Assembly (NCBI GenBank): GCA_028023455.1
Contig: JAQFVV010000050.1
Coordinates: 3,658,626 to 3,722,625, forward strand
Direction of reading: 5' to 3'
DNA: 64,000 nt
From: Epiperipatus broadwayi
Lineage: Eukaryota; Onychophora; Udeonychophora; Euonychophora; Peripatidae
The position numbers and the translations under genes are program-made. Below are positions 45,250-57,759 of this stretch, one piece after another (position 1 is the stretch's first letter; each line of letters starts with the position of its first letter). The notes under the pieces were generated by a model, which did not search any database, was not told the DNA's origin, and saw only the letters and a list, made by a program, of their open reading frames with translations.

Positions 45250-48200
45250 GAAATATGTGGTAGTGAACAAGAGAAACAGATGATTTTAATTCAGCTACAT
45301 TTTCTTGCTAGGCAAGGTTTCAGCATAACAGTACATTTTACATGGTGACTCATTTGAAAATTGGATCTGGTGCACTTGGTATATTTCTACTCCATTTTAT
45401 CTAGTTTACGAAATTCTTCTGACTTCATTAACATGTTTTTTTTTTAAGTCTATCAAGTACTTTTAACATTCTGGTCAACCTAAACATAGTTTTTAATAAA
45501 ATAATGAAGTGAAATGTAAAGTAAAGAAATGCAATACCTGGATTTTAAAGAATATCCCATTGTGCCTACCAGGATTACAGAAAAATAATCCAATCATCTG
45601 GATGTCCAAAAATACTATACATAAACCCCAAATCCAAATAACCTAGTGTTATACACAAATCTAGCTCAAGAAACAAGAATTCTATAAACTATTACTGTGA
45701 GCCAGAGCTAAATAAATAAAGCAGATAATTATAAATCATATTAAATAATTCCTAGGTTTACACTATTATAAGTAAATAGTTTTATTGGGATCATTTAAAA
45801 AAATCCTAGAACAGTAAGATGTCATGAAGTACAATCACACACATGGCAAATTATATAACAGGAGGTGGAAGGATAAATACTAATAATATTTCAAATCAAT
45901 TATTTAATAACTAATTGATTAACAATAAATAAAAGAAATTGTTATGATAGTATAAAATTTTAAACATTCATTTCATCCCAAAATTTTTTTTATATTATTA
46001 TGATCAATTAGTTGACTTCTATTTATAAATTAACTTTTGATTCATAAAGTTTATCTTTAAAATAACTAAGAGTTGAAAAAAACATTTTCAAAATCAAAGA
46101 TAACTTTTGTTAAGTTTTTAGGAGGGAAAATGTTTCTCACAAAAAAATAAGTTAAAAAAAAAAATTAAAAAAAAACTCATAATTTTCAAGAGAAAATAGA
46201 ATGGATTAAAATAAATATGTTTCACAATTTGAAAACATTAACTTAATGACATCAAATATTTATAGTTCTATACATAATGTAATAAGTATAATAAGTATGG
46301 TTATACACAACTATAGAGAAGCCTGTTATTTCTATAAATTAACTAAAGCTTAGCACTTTCATGAACTTATAGAATTTTCATATTCATTGCAAGATGAAAT
46401 AGAATAATAATAGAGGGATGAGTGTGATTTCGTATATTTGATGAAATGTAAATTTATTTAAATTCAATGTTATTTATTTAAATTAAGGCTTCCATTTTTT
46501 GGAGAGATAGGAGGATATGTTTCTATAGTTGGTAGCATTCATGTTATTCTCTCTATAGCAAACATCCCTGATTTTCTCTCTGAATCATTTCTTTAAATGT
46601 ACTGAATGGTTGCAGTGAATTGAATAAATTAATGACCTGTTGCCTTTTGGTGTTCAAGGAATATAGAGATATATTCTGGATTGGCGGAAATGCTTTTGTA
46701 TAAATATTGGTTCTGGGAAAGGGGTATAGACAAGAATGCTCAATATTTCCCAAAATACATTGGCTGACATCCTAAATGGCTGCTGTAATTTAAATATATA
46801 ACATTGAATTTAAATATATTTAAATCTTATCAAATATTTACAATTATATTCATCTTTCTTTTACTATTCTATTTTATCTTGATATGAATATGAGAAGACC
46901 ATAAGTTCTCAAAAGCACTAAGCCATATTTCATTTATAGAAATAACAAGATCCTCTATAGTAGTACATAAACACACTTATAACACAGTGTGACAAAAATA
47001 CCTTTAACCATGGTTTGATATTTTTTCTGTGTGGTACTTCTTTCCAATTATAATTTCCAGTTTTTCTTGTTGAGTTTTCTTTTGGAAGGCTTTGTGCACA
47101 TGAATGTGATTAACTTGTCCTTTTTTTTTGGTGTGTCATATTTCATTTCCTTCCAGTGAGACTAACACAGACTTGAGAATCATGCTCTTAGATGAAGACT
47201 GGGTAGCAGGTTTTTTTAAGGAGTAAATTCTCTCCATTCTTATTTCAGTGAAGGAAGGTTGCATGAATGAAGATGATGTGTAGCTTTTAGATAACTTAGC
47301 ACATAGTTTTCATTGCAGAAACAATTTTTATAAGTAAACTCGTACTATGTTAAAAGCTTGATTAAAACTTATGCTATTCTATGCAACAGCTTGTTTGATT
47401 TCTGCTGTACATCTTTGTGAAGACTTCTGCTTTTTTTATCAGCTGGATTACAACTTGACTTCTCTCTTCTCAACAACTAAGTTAGGAAATCTACTTCTTA
47501 CAATACACTTGGTTCTTCTGATTTATTCACATCTCCATCATTTTTAGAACAATCTTTAACCAGATAATTTTTATAACAACCAATTAGATAAATTTCTACA
47601 AATACAATTGCTCATCTATTTCCCTCCTTAATCATAGACATTGAAAAACAAGTCATAAACTTAAATTAACATCAGAAAATTATTAGCATTTCTTTCTAAT
47701 TAAAAAAAATTACTGTGAAAAAGAAAAACAAGATTATCAGTTAATTATATTAATTTAATTTTTTTTAATAAAGAGACATAAAAAGAAAATAAAAATGACT
47801 GTAATTAAAAATAAATTTTACCAAAAGTATTAAAATCTTATTTTCTTTTTTTAAACATAAAACTTTACCTCTGTTAAAAAGCCAAAATTAAATACCATTA
47901 AATAACTTATTAATATATATATATATATTAGTACTTTTTTAAATTTAAATATAAAGACAGAGATAAAAAGAACTTGTTTACATTATTTTATACATTTCTC
48001 TCCCTTCCACAATAATTTATTAAAATATTCACATATAAAAATAATATCATTTTTTATCAAATTTAATGTTTGAGAATTTTTATATTGTCATTCTGAGACT
48101 TAAAATATTTAGTTAATTGAAGACCGATTATTATTATAAAAAATATGTATAAAAATAACCCTAAACTAAACCTGAGAAACATACTCCCAACTTATTTAAT

Positions 48201-48260
48201 TATTTTAATGCAGCTATGTAGTCAAATGGTTAAACTATATACATTTGTATATATATATAT
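45250..48260. other. Noncoding DNA
   Basis: No gene is recognised. The 46480-47520 part is somewhat less AT-rich and may contain old transposon sequence, but I could not identify a protein in any frame. An AT run lies at about 47915-47930. Confidence 0.4.
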
Positions 48261-48273
48261 ATATTAAAGATTA

Positions 48274-48730
48274 AGCCAATAAACATCTCATGATTACCAT
48301 TTCTTATGATTGCTTATAACTGTTATTAAAACAGGAAAACTCTATACATATTGCCACTCAGTGCAAGCCAGAGTAATCAATGGATGCCAGAAGACTCATG
48401 CATAAAGAAACAAAGTCACAAAAATATATAGGTACTGAACTGAGTTCAGACCTATATGACTATATAAGCTGATGAGCTTAAATTAAAAATATTACTCATA
48501 GTTTTGTAGTTAAGTAGATATAAAAGGTCATGCATTCAATCCTAAGATCTAGATGTAATGCTCTCAGATCCAAGGCTCCTCACTGACAAAAACCACAAGC
48601 AAGAAACTAGTCTGGGGATTTTGGATGAGTAGGCACTAGATGGGGATTTTATGCACAAGCTTTCTGGCATCCATTGATTACTCTGGCTTGCACTGAGTGG
48701 CAATATCTAGAGAGAGTCTTGCCTGTTTTA
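48274..48730 (+). mobile_element. Family B element, inverted 3' end plus body, 13-bp target duplication
   Basis: A 457-bp insertion between ATATTAAAGATTA repeats (48261-48273 and 48731-48743). The left 130 bp are an inverted copy of the segment after the ribozyme (GGATGCCAGAAG on the left, complement on the right). A truncated sense body with one hammerhead follows, then the 3' end. This is the same layout as the PLE copies. Confidence 0.8.
48577..48618 (+). ncRNA. Hammerhead relic, family B
   Basis: UCCUCA, CUGACAA (G8 to A), AACCACAAGCAA, GAAA, CUAGUC and UGGGGA. Stem I is intact, but stem II and one core base are damaged. Confidence 0.6.
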
Positions 48731-48743
48731 ATATTAAAGATTA

Positions 48744-49679
48744 TTAACCAACCCATTTACTTAGGTAATAGATCCACTTATGAGAAATCTAGATATTAAA
48801 TTTCCATGTTTTGCCTTCTATTGAGAAATTTTGTACCAGTTTTCATAGGTTTAAAATTCACATATAATGTTTTTTAATATTTTAATTTTATAAAAATTCA
48901 AAAAACCTTAGGATAATTGAATAAGTGGAAAATTCAAAGTATCTGAAGTCACACATTGATGCCCAGTCTTTGTCTATTACGTGACCTTGAACTTCATGAG
49001 ATTACTTCAAAAAATATTATGGTATAGAACTTGTTTTTTTTTAAAAAGTTTATGATTATATTTATATTGTAATTGTGTAATAATTATTACACATAAGAAT
49101 TATATATCATTACATATTTATTTTTTATAAAAATGTTTTATTTTTAAATATAAAAGAATATATTCTTCTGTGTAATGTTATGGTGGTTATTAATCATGGG
49201 AGGTACAACTGTCTAGAAATGATGTCATCCAACAGACTTATGACATTTAGTGATATCATAAAAATTACAAAAAAAATTAAACTTTTAAAGAATAATTTGA
49301 TAGATTTTCTAGATATTAAAAATAATTTGTTCACATTTTTAAAATAAACATTGAACAAAGAAGATTTTGTTCAGTTTGCCAATTAAATCTGATCCACTTG
49401 ACATTTGATGGTATGACAGCACTTTGTTTTGATTAAAATGTAATTTTTAAAATAATTCTGAAAACCAAATGTGATTTTTTAACATTTATTTAATTTATAA
49501 ACAAAAATATCTATCAGTAAATGAGATCAAATTTATCATATTTTGATAAATAATAATGGTTTAATATTAAGTTGAAAGATTAAAGCTAGTGAGAACAAAT
49601 AAATCTGTCAGAATGTTAGCATAGTGCAAAAGAGTTAAAGATATGGTTAAAAATGATGATGATATATATACACATAGTG
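48744..49679. other. AT-rich noncoding DNA
   Basis: Nothing is recognised. Confidence 0.4.
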
Positions 49680-49862
49680 AATTAAATATTTTTATGAATT
49701 GTTATTCTAATAAAGAATAGAAATAGGAACATTATATCCATATAAGCAGAGATAACTTTCATCTTTTGATGTTGCCATAAAAATATCAATCACTACTAAT
49801 TGATAATCTATCTTGAAACTAAATAAGTTTCTCCATTAACTTATAATAGATCTTTTGTTTTT
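49680..49862 (+). repeat. Dispersed repeat of unknown type, copy 2
   Basis: This is the partner of 7275-7455, in the same orientation, with shared blocks AATAAAGAATAGAAAT, CAGAGATAACTTT and CTTTTGATGTTGC. Confidence 0.6.
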
Positions 49863-50990
49863 TTTCTAGCTAATATGATTTTAAAGTATTATCAGAAATG
49901 CTTTATTTACTTGTAAGCAATTTGCCTTGTCATATGGCCTAAAGGATTTTTGAAAATATATATACTTTTTTTGAAATGAGAATTCTCCTGTCACTGTAAT
50001 AAATATGGACATCAAATAAAATTTTTACATTTGCATCTTCTGGAAATTATGATAATATTTTTCTAGGCATGTTGCCACAACAAATTTGGAAGCTTCTGAA
50101 TTGACAATTTCCATAGCTTTTATTTAATGAAATTGTTTTCTTTAAATAAATGTACATTTTATGACTTCTTATGACAATTACAGAATACCTTGTCAGTAAA
50201 ATATGTAGTCTATTGGTTATAAATTTATAATGAGAATAAGAAATAATTGAAATGAGATTATTATTGTTTCTATAGAAGAAAAAAAGTTATTGAGAAAGAA
50301 AGAATATCATCCAAAACGTATTTAATTGTGACAAGAGTCAATCATTCCATTATTTATTAAAAATTTACAAATCAGCAAATTTATTTTTTTATTCTTATTA
50401 ATTTAGTAAATAAATGAATGAAACCCTAACATAATAAAATATATTAAATATGTTCCATCCATTTAGTATTAATAATTATACTACTGTTCTTTAAAAAATA
50501 TTTACACTACCATTTCAACTTATATATGCTTGACTATATGTGTGTATGCTGAAAAATACCATACACTTGTGTATAAATAAACAACATGTTGTCTATTATA
50601 ATCAAAACATATCAACAAAATATGAATTATTATATATAATGTATGTGAGGAAAGCATGAAACTAAATATAGTGAATATCACATAGAAAAAAGAGAAATTA
50701 AATCAAGCTATTCCATGTATTTAGATTTTATTAAAAGCAGACTTATTAATCTTTAACAGATTTAAAGTTTATATCTGGACTAGGAATGTTATGGTAGTAT
50801 CTAGCCCAATAAATGATCAATAATAATTATTAATATATTTTTCTGAAATTTTGTCATAGTTATGAGGACAGAAAATTGGACATATGTAAATTAAATTAAA
50901 ATAAGGAATATATCTGTAAACATTTATATGGATTAATGTAAAATAAATACTAAATCAGAGTTTAAATATTAAAAATTTAGTAAAATTTAT
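49863..50990. other. AT-rich noncoding DNA
   Basis: I see no genes or clear repeats. Confidence 0.4.
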
Positions 50991-50994
50991 GGCA

Positions 50995-51965
50995 TCAAGT
51001 CACTTTCACATCATATTCATGGTTAGTCTGCTGAAAACATTAATTTTTTACTGATTCCAAGTGTATTTTCAACACTTTCAGATCATATTCATGGTTAGAT
51101 TGCTGAAAATATTATTTTTTTACTAACACTTTTATGTCATATTTATTGTTAGCCTGCTGAGAACATTAATCTTTTACTGATTCCATGTATACTTTCAACA
51201 CTTTTGAATCATATTCATGGTTAGTCTTCTGAGAACATTAACTTTTTACTGATTCCATGCATACCTTCAACACTTTTGAGTCATTTTCATGGTTAGTCTT
51301 CTGAGAACATTAATCTTTTACTGATTCCATGCATACCTTCAACACTTTTGAGTCATTTTTATGGTTAGTCTTCTGAGAACATTAATCTTTTACTGATTCC
51401 ATGCATACTTTCAACCCTTTTGAATCATAATCATGGTTAGTCTTCTGAGAACATTAATATTTTACTGATTCCATGCATACCTTCAACACTTTTGAGTCAT
51501 TTTCATGGTTAGTCTGCTGAGAAGATTAATCTTTTACTAATTCCATGCATACTTTCAATACTTTTGAGTCATATTTATGGTTAGTCTTCTGATGACCTTA
51601 ATCTTTTACTGATTCCATGCATACTTTCAACACTTTTGAGTCATATTCATGGTTAGTCTGCTGAGAAGATTATTTTTTTACTGATTCCATGCATACTTTC
51701 AACATTTTTGAATCATATTCATGGTTAGTTTACTGAAAATATTAATTTTTTATTGATTCCAAATATATTTTCAACACTTTTGGGTCATATTCATGGGTAA
51801 TCTGCTAGAACATTATTTTTTTTACTGATTCCTAGTATACTTTTAACACTTTCACATTATATTCATGGTTTGTCTGCTGATAACATTATCTTTTTACTAA
51901 TTTTATGTGTACTTTCAACACTTTTGTGTTATATTCATGGTTTGGTCCACTGTCAACATTAATCT
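50995..51965 (+). repeat. 72-bp minisatellite, about 13-14 units
   Basis: Units share CATGGTTAGTCTGCTGAGAA, TTTTTACTGATTCCATG and TTTCAACACTTTTGAGTCA. The phrase TTAGTCT starts at 51221, 51293, 51365, 51437 and 51509, an exact 72-bp period. Central units are most alike and edge units diverge, as expected of unequal exchange. No spacers are present, so this is not CRISPR. Confidence 0.93.
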
Positions 51966-52124
51966 TTTGCTCATTTGTAAATCAGCAAAAAATCTATGTT
52001 CTCAGCAAACTAGCCATGATTGTGATGTTATAGCATTAAAAATATACTTGGTGCAATAAATTTTATTAAATTTTCAAAATTTAAACTTTGACTTATTATT
52101 TATTATACCTTAATAATTATAATA

Positions 52125-52364
52125 GTAATAGTAACAAGTCAGATGTCACATGACTTATATATAGCTTGCACTTACAAATATGTAAAATTAAGAGCGTGCT
52201 AATAGCTCTAAACAAGCTTTTTTTTTTATTTATGATAAATGCTACTACAAGAGAAGGCATTCAAATCATTTTTATTTTAAATGGTCCCCATCCCCAGACC
52301 GGTTTCGAGGTCGAAACCGGTCTGGGTCTCTTCAGTGAAAATGATTTGATGTAGTAGCATTTAT
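52125..52364 (-). mobile_element. Family B element with 16-bp target-site duplication
   Basis: A 240-bp insertion between perfect repeats CTTAATAATTATAATA (52109-52124 and 52365-52380). Inverted arms pair GATAAATGCTACTACA (about 52230) with its complement (about 52350). The minus strand carries hammerhead boxes. The left part (AAGTCAGATGTCACATGAC) is inverted relative to a segment beside the 3.7-kb and 53-kb elements. Confidence 0.8.
52291..52341 (-). ncRNA. Rearranged hammerhead, family B
   Basis: The minus strand has UUUUCA, CUGAAGA, a 22-nt spacer, GAAA, CCGGUC and UGGGGA. The spacer holds an inverted copy of the ribozyme 3' half, so CGAAACCGGTCTGGG occurs on both strands (52286-52326). 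Stem I is mostly U-G pairs and stem II is disrupted, so activity is doubtful. Confidence 0.5.
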
Positions 52365-53154
52365 CTTAATAATTATAATAACAAAATATCAAAATATAAT
52401 TATATAGATTAGTGTTGCAAAAGGAGGAGTTATTATATGTACTATGTATATAATGAAAAATATTATTTTTATTAAAAATAAAAATATTATTTGCAATTTG
52501 CAATCGTGAGTCAAACATTTTTTACATAAAAAAGTTTGATTATGAATTTATCATTAACTAAAAAAAAAAAGTTTGATTATAAAAAGAGCTAATAAAGTAT
52601 TGAGTGATGGCCATGCTGTCTTCAGTTTTTTTGACAAAATACACATATGTATATAATATGACTTGAGTTGTCAAATATTAGTCATTTTTTGCGATGTAGA
52701 CTTTTTTTCAAAAAAAAAGAAACAAAGAAATCTATTTAAAACTCAATAAGCACAGATTTTAAATTTGAAATTTTCATACTAAAATTCACTTTGCTAAATT
52801 TAAAAAAGAAAAAAGTTGATACCAGACAATTTTCTTATAGAGTAACGTTGACATTAAAGCAAAAAGAAATATGACAGAGGTTAAAATTGTTTTCTAATAC
52901 TGTGGTAATAATTATAACCTTCTATTCAATGAAATAAGTTTTGGTTAAGTTATCGACGACAAGAGTAGTCAGTTATTTAAGATTGCAGAAAAAAAAGTCT
53001 CTAATATTCCATTAAATTCATGCTTTTTAAAAGTTTTAATAGAAGAAAAAATTCCATTTATAATCTTACTGTAATAAATAATCTATTGTGTACATAGCGC
53101 TCAAGCCAACTACGGATATAATATAAAGAAATTCTTAAAAGCGTTTCTTTATAT

Positions 53155-53423
53155 AAACAATGAGCATAGCCAATTGCTCAACAAGCTTTGTGATAAATGC
53201 TTAGTCAAAGAAATCATTTAAAATATCTGTCAGGACCCCCCTCCCAAACCTCTGACTAATGGTTTCGTGCTTTGACACTTTTCAGAGAGGTACTAGGATA
53301 GCTTTCTCTGGCTAAGCATTTATCACAAAGTTTGCTGAGCAATTATCAATGCTCATTGTTTATATCTTACAAGCTTAAAAGAATGGAGTCATGTGATCTA
53401 TGACTCTATTTTTTATTTGATCC
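53155..53423 (-). mobile_element. Family B element with 10-bp target-site duplication
   Basis: A 269-bp insertion between TTCTTTATAT repeats (53145-53154 and 53424-53433). Inverted arms of about 50 bp (AACAATGAGCAT, CAATTGCTCA, GATAAATGCTTAG and complements) flank a minus-strand hammerhead. A CATGTGATCTATGACTC tail follows the right arm, as in the 3.7-kb element. Confidence 0.75.
53248..53291 (-). ncRNA. Hammerhead, family B, strong stems, one core change
   Basis: The minus strand reads ACCUCU, CUGAAAA (G8 to A), GUGU CAAA GCAC, GAAA, CCAUUAGUC and AGAGGU. Stem I is 6 perfect Watson-Crick pairs and stem II 4 pairs. Stem I has a different sequence from other copies yet still pairs, a compensatory change that supports the fold. 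Confidence 0.68.
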
Positions 53424-53433
53424 TTCTTTATAT

Positions 53434-53869
53434 GATTTGTAATTTTAAAATATGTGATGTAGACTGTATTTTATTTTTTCTAAATAATAACTGTCAATCC
53501 TCTCTCCTTTAAGTAAAAGATATTACAAGATAAATGTTTTTACACAACAACACCATATTAACATTTATCTTTTAGCTAGTTTTTTTGTTTGTGGGTGTCG
53601 ATGTTAGTGGTGTCAGTGCATTATTTATCTGAGCACAATTATTACTAAATTTAACAACTGTTGTAGCTTGGACAGTGCATTTTACTTGTTACTTTAAAGT
53701 AACTATAACAAGATATTAGATTTTTGCACTTGATGAAAGTCATAATATTGCTACAAAATTATTTAAAGAAATCCTGAATATTTTATAGAATTTGTTTTTT
53801 TTTTTAATTTTCCTGGATAAAAATTGTAAACTCACGACAAGATGAAACATTTCCATTGCAGTATGAAAA
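53434..53869. other. AT-rich noncoding DNA
   Basis: Nothing is recognised. Confidence 0.4.
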
Positions 53870-53975
53870 TCTCTCCAAGTATAAATATATTCCCTCTGAT
53901 TTCTAGCCTCTCTTCTCTACAGTACCCCATAATTTTTTATATCATGTATCCATCTCATATGTGATCACTTTTAAA
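53870..53975 (-). pseudogene. RTE C-terminal relic, antisense
   Basis: The minus strand encodes remnants matching RSH.RW..DIK, then GVLWRREARN and WRDFHTAME, the final RTE block seen at 6.6 and 21.6 kb. It is frameshifted and short. Confidence 0.6.
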
Positions 53976-54324
53976 GTGTTTTAATTTCTTGGAAACGAAT
54001 GTAAAACTTTAGAATGCAATGCAAAATATTATATCGCTGGCTATTTTCTATAATTGCATTTTATCATATATACTTCTGGAGGACTCATGGTAAATTGTTT
54101 ATCATATTTAGTTTCACTTTTCATAAAATGGATTTAGGTCTGGGTTGGGAAAATCTTGAATAAATATTTCAGATTATGTACGAATAGATTTTAATTATTT
54201 TTAACCAGCTAACAAATATAACTATTCATTTATTAGATGCTGATAATTAGTTAATCAGCTGGCATATATAATGTGAATTAAAGTGGCTCTCTGTTCTAGC
54301 ACTATCCATAATAAGAATGAGTAG

Positions 54325-54930
54325 TCTTTATTACCAGAAAATTATAGATTTAAATCTTTGTGCCTGTATCAGTTGTTTGTTTTGGTTTTTATCAATAAGG
54401 ATTTGAAGTTCGTAGCTGGAATTATTACAGTTATGTATCTCACAACTACTTCTACATAATGAAATTTTAAATATTCTAAGGTTTGAAGTCTCAAGCCAAT
54501 TGCTTGTATAATAATATAGATCTGACTTTAGATCAGTAACTATATATGATAACTTCACACTCTTTCTAACTTCAAACATCTTACTGTGTGTTAAGTATGT
54601 ATATCATCATACTATCACTTCAGTCTTTGCCTATACACTATATAAGAGATAAAAGCATCACTCTACTCTACCACCACCTATAGTAAACTTGAGTAACCAG
54701 AAATTGTCCAATGGTAGCATATTTAAATTTCTGTTTCTACACTGATTTCTTGCCTTTGCCTCTATCAGTGAATACCCAAGAGTTAAAGTCCGGAACCAAT
54801 GCAGTTAAACATCTGGCAACCATTTTTAACTTTTTGTCTACTATCAAGTATAAAATTCAAAATACTCTAAGGTTTGGAACCTATATTAATTGCTTGTATA
54901 ATTATACAGATCTGACTTCAGATAATCTTA
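54325..54930 (+). repeat. Diverged direct duplication, units about 390 bp apart
   Basis: The segment at about 54325-54540 recurs at about 54695-54930. The best match is CTAAGGTTTG, then ATTGCTTGTATAAT and AGATCTGACTT, at 54477-54536 and 54868-54929. Upstream parts align more loosely (ACCAGAAA, TTTAAAT, TCAGT). The open frames on each strand across it show no known domain. Confidence 0.5.
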
Positions 54931-55390
54931 ATTCATTTCTAGATATAGCCCCATTTTCTTTACTGTATTATTTAGAAGATGTAATAGGATATAGACAAGA
55001 TTAATGCTTTGCTCTAAAAAATTTGAGACTCAAATAATAGACATTAGCATTTATTTATCATTCCCTAGAGGATAAAATGTATAGTGATTATAAACCCCAC
55101 CCCCCTCCCAATTACAATTTTAATGTATAATATCAGAAATGAAGTGGCAATATGTCAAGATGTTTTAATGTTTTCATGAGTTCAAAGACCATACCCTAAT
55201 TTAAAATTATTTTATTTTTTGATCATGTGATATTTGTTGAGATCTAGCATGTGATACCAATGCATTTTTAGCTTTGATTCAGCATTTCAAAACTGTTGGC
55301 AAGTTCTGTCATTGGGATAAAATCGTATTTTCTTGAAAATGTCACATTTGAAAATATCGCAGTGTATTTAATTTTAGATAATGAATTAAT

Positions 55391-55530
55391 TGTTACATTT
55401 TTATTTACCATTATCAAACTCACTCCAATCACATCTTTCGCACCTCAGATGAATACAATATTTATCTGAGGTGAATAGTGTCAAAGTTGTGAGTGGAATG
55501 AGTTTGACAATGGTAAGTAAAAATGTAACA
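55391..55530. repeat. Inverted repeat with arms of about 65 bp
   Basis: TGTTACATTTTTA (left) and its complement (right) bound arms that meet at CACCTCAGAT / ATCTGAGGTG around an 11-nt loop. Several mismatches date it. A family A hammerhead starts 40 bp to the right, so the two may be parts of one element. Confidence 0.65.
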
Positions 55531-55569
55531 ATTTACTATATATATATATATGGGAGATAGTGACCTGGG

Positions 55570-55609
55570 CCAACTGATGAGTGCTTGTTTAGCACAAAAT
55601 GCATCTTGG
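55570..55609 (+). ncRNA. Hammerhead, family A, perfect stems, one core change
   Basis: CCAA, CUGAUGA, GUGCU UGUUU AGCAC, AAAA (expected GAAA), UGCAUC and UUGG. Stem II is 5 perfect pairs, stem I is 4, and the cleavage triplet is AUC. The G12-to-A change should inactivate it, but this copy best shows the family fold. Confidence 0.68.
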
Positions 55610-55611
55610 GG

Positions 55612-57759
55612 GTAATTTGTCTTTTGTCGTATCTTTATTTATATGAATTTAAAAGAATGGGAAAGTATGGAGGTTGTTTAATATATCTATAATGAATTAA
55701 CACTTCACCTTAATGAATAGTAATTTATCCCAACTCTTTTTTTGTGTTTTATGAAAAGAAACATTGTCTCACAACAATACCACTTGGACTTTTTAATATG
55801 ATTCCAATCATATGAAGGTTATTTGACATTGTTATTTGTATTAAACTTCCTATCTAAAGGTTATAAGGAATCTACAATCAGCATTATTGATATTTTTTAT
55901 TATATATAGAAACCGCCTTGATGTCAAAGGTACATACCTGTGCAAAATGGTTTATTTAGGTTCAGAACATTAAAATTTGATTTCAAGCTTTCATCTTATA
56001 TATTATAAAGGAATAAAATTGAGCAGCTAAATATATGAGTGCTTCTTTCAGATTTGAATTTTACTCTTTACTAATGAAGGCAAAGCACATACTATCATGT
56101 ATTCATTGATTATTCAAGCTGTAGATGGCTTTAGATTTAGGGAAAGGAAATCATCTGTTTGAAGTAATCTAAATCCATCAAAAAAAAATATTCAATTTGT
56201 TACTGGTGGAGTAATTAAATATTATGTTAGTACAATGGGCAACTATCCAAACAATTTACTTATCCATAATGTTGTCACAAATACATAAATAAATAATCAG
56301 TCAAAATAAGATTAAAATAAACAACTATTAATAACTATATAATAAACCAGTTTGATAAATATTATAATAAAGTTATGAATCGTTTATTTCAATATTGCTT
56401 TGGTTGATTATTTATTAAGTAGTATGTGTTTTGATGTGTTTTTGTGTGTTTGTGGACAGTGAAAATAATGTAGTCCATTATTACTATCACAATTTTTATA
56501 AGAATTTTAAAGTTAATATGATTCAATGGTTTGGTTGAATTGGTGTTTTAATACTATGGAAAAATTTTCTCAATGGAATGATATGGAAATGTTGAACAAT
56601 ATTTACATGTGATATATCTTCAATTTTTTCATTTGTTTTTGAAGTATAGATTGTCAAAAGCTGATACACTGTAAAAATATGTTTATCATATTCATTAAAC
56701 AAATATAAAATGCATATTTAAAATATATAAAATTATTATATTTTTGCCAGATATGGTTGGTGAGAAATAGTTTATAGTTGCTGTGCAGCTATAGAAGGAA
56801 AAAGGCTTCAAGTGCTCTTATAATTTTACCTACCACTTCCAGATGTTCTGTGACAGCTGCCTCATATCTGGTTTATGTCTAATAACTTCCAGTTTTAATG
56901 TGAACTTACCTTGCTTTTTAGCCGCATAGTGGACATATGTACTACTGTTTAGATTTGACCATTGTTGTCTCTCTATGTATCCATTGATCCATGATGATGA
57001 ATGCTCAACTCAATCAAGTTAAGTTTAAACCTGGACTAGTCCATTATTTGAAGGCAAGGTAATATATAACAGATAGTTTTAGTATGTTAATAAGGATAAC
57101 ATGTAGTATTGTGTTTACTTTTGGTGCAATTTATGTAAAATTCCCATTCAAAATTAGTAAGCATTCTAAAAAGAGACTTTATAATGGACTGTGCACAAAA
57201 AATGGGAAGATAATTTTTTCTAGTTAACTGACAATCACTTTTGGATGCACTGGCCTTCAACTTGATTATATATTACATAAATGAAGATTATTTAATTTTT
57301 CAAAAAACTTTGACATAATTTAATTGTAGGTTTCTTTATATAACTATGATAATTAGTAGTTCATGTACATTTTCTACAACGTGATGGTGTTTGTCGTGTG
57401 GTCATTTCTCTTTTTCAGATATTTTTATTTGTTTATTTAAAAAAGTGTATGGTTAAATAATAATTTTAAATGAGTTTATTTTATATAAATTTCTTTGTGG
57501 TAAGCAGATTACAAATTTTTATTTTCATATAAAAACAATATTTGAAGCCAATTTAGATATCAATAGTAAAAAAGTCTAATGAGAAGACCAGGCATTAGAA
57601 AAGTATTCATTGTATATGGAAAGCACCATTAGAGTATTTTATACACCTCTAAATTAAAAATCCCAAAATTAATTGCATAAAGAAGTTATTTAGCATTTGA
57701 AATCCACTACAGTAATAATCAGATAATAATCGGATCAAATAATTTATCAAATATCCTCA
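55612..57759. other. Noncoding DNA
   Basis: I recognise no gene or repeat family. The 56780-57060 part is less AT-rich and may be old transposon sequence. Confidence 0.35.

Noticed and set aside
47010-47520. Possible transposase coding region
   Set aside because: The base composition differs from its flanks, but no frame yields a recognisable motif on either strand.
50995-51965. CRISPR-like array
   Set aside because: The 72-bp units are head-to-tail without unique spacers, and the DNA is eukaryotic.
52166-52354. 62-codon ORF across the 52-kb element
   Set aside because: It runs through the inverted ribozyme repeat and has no independent support.
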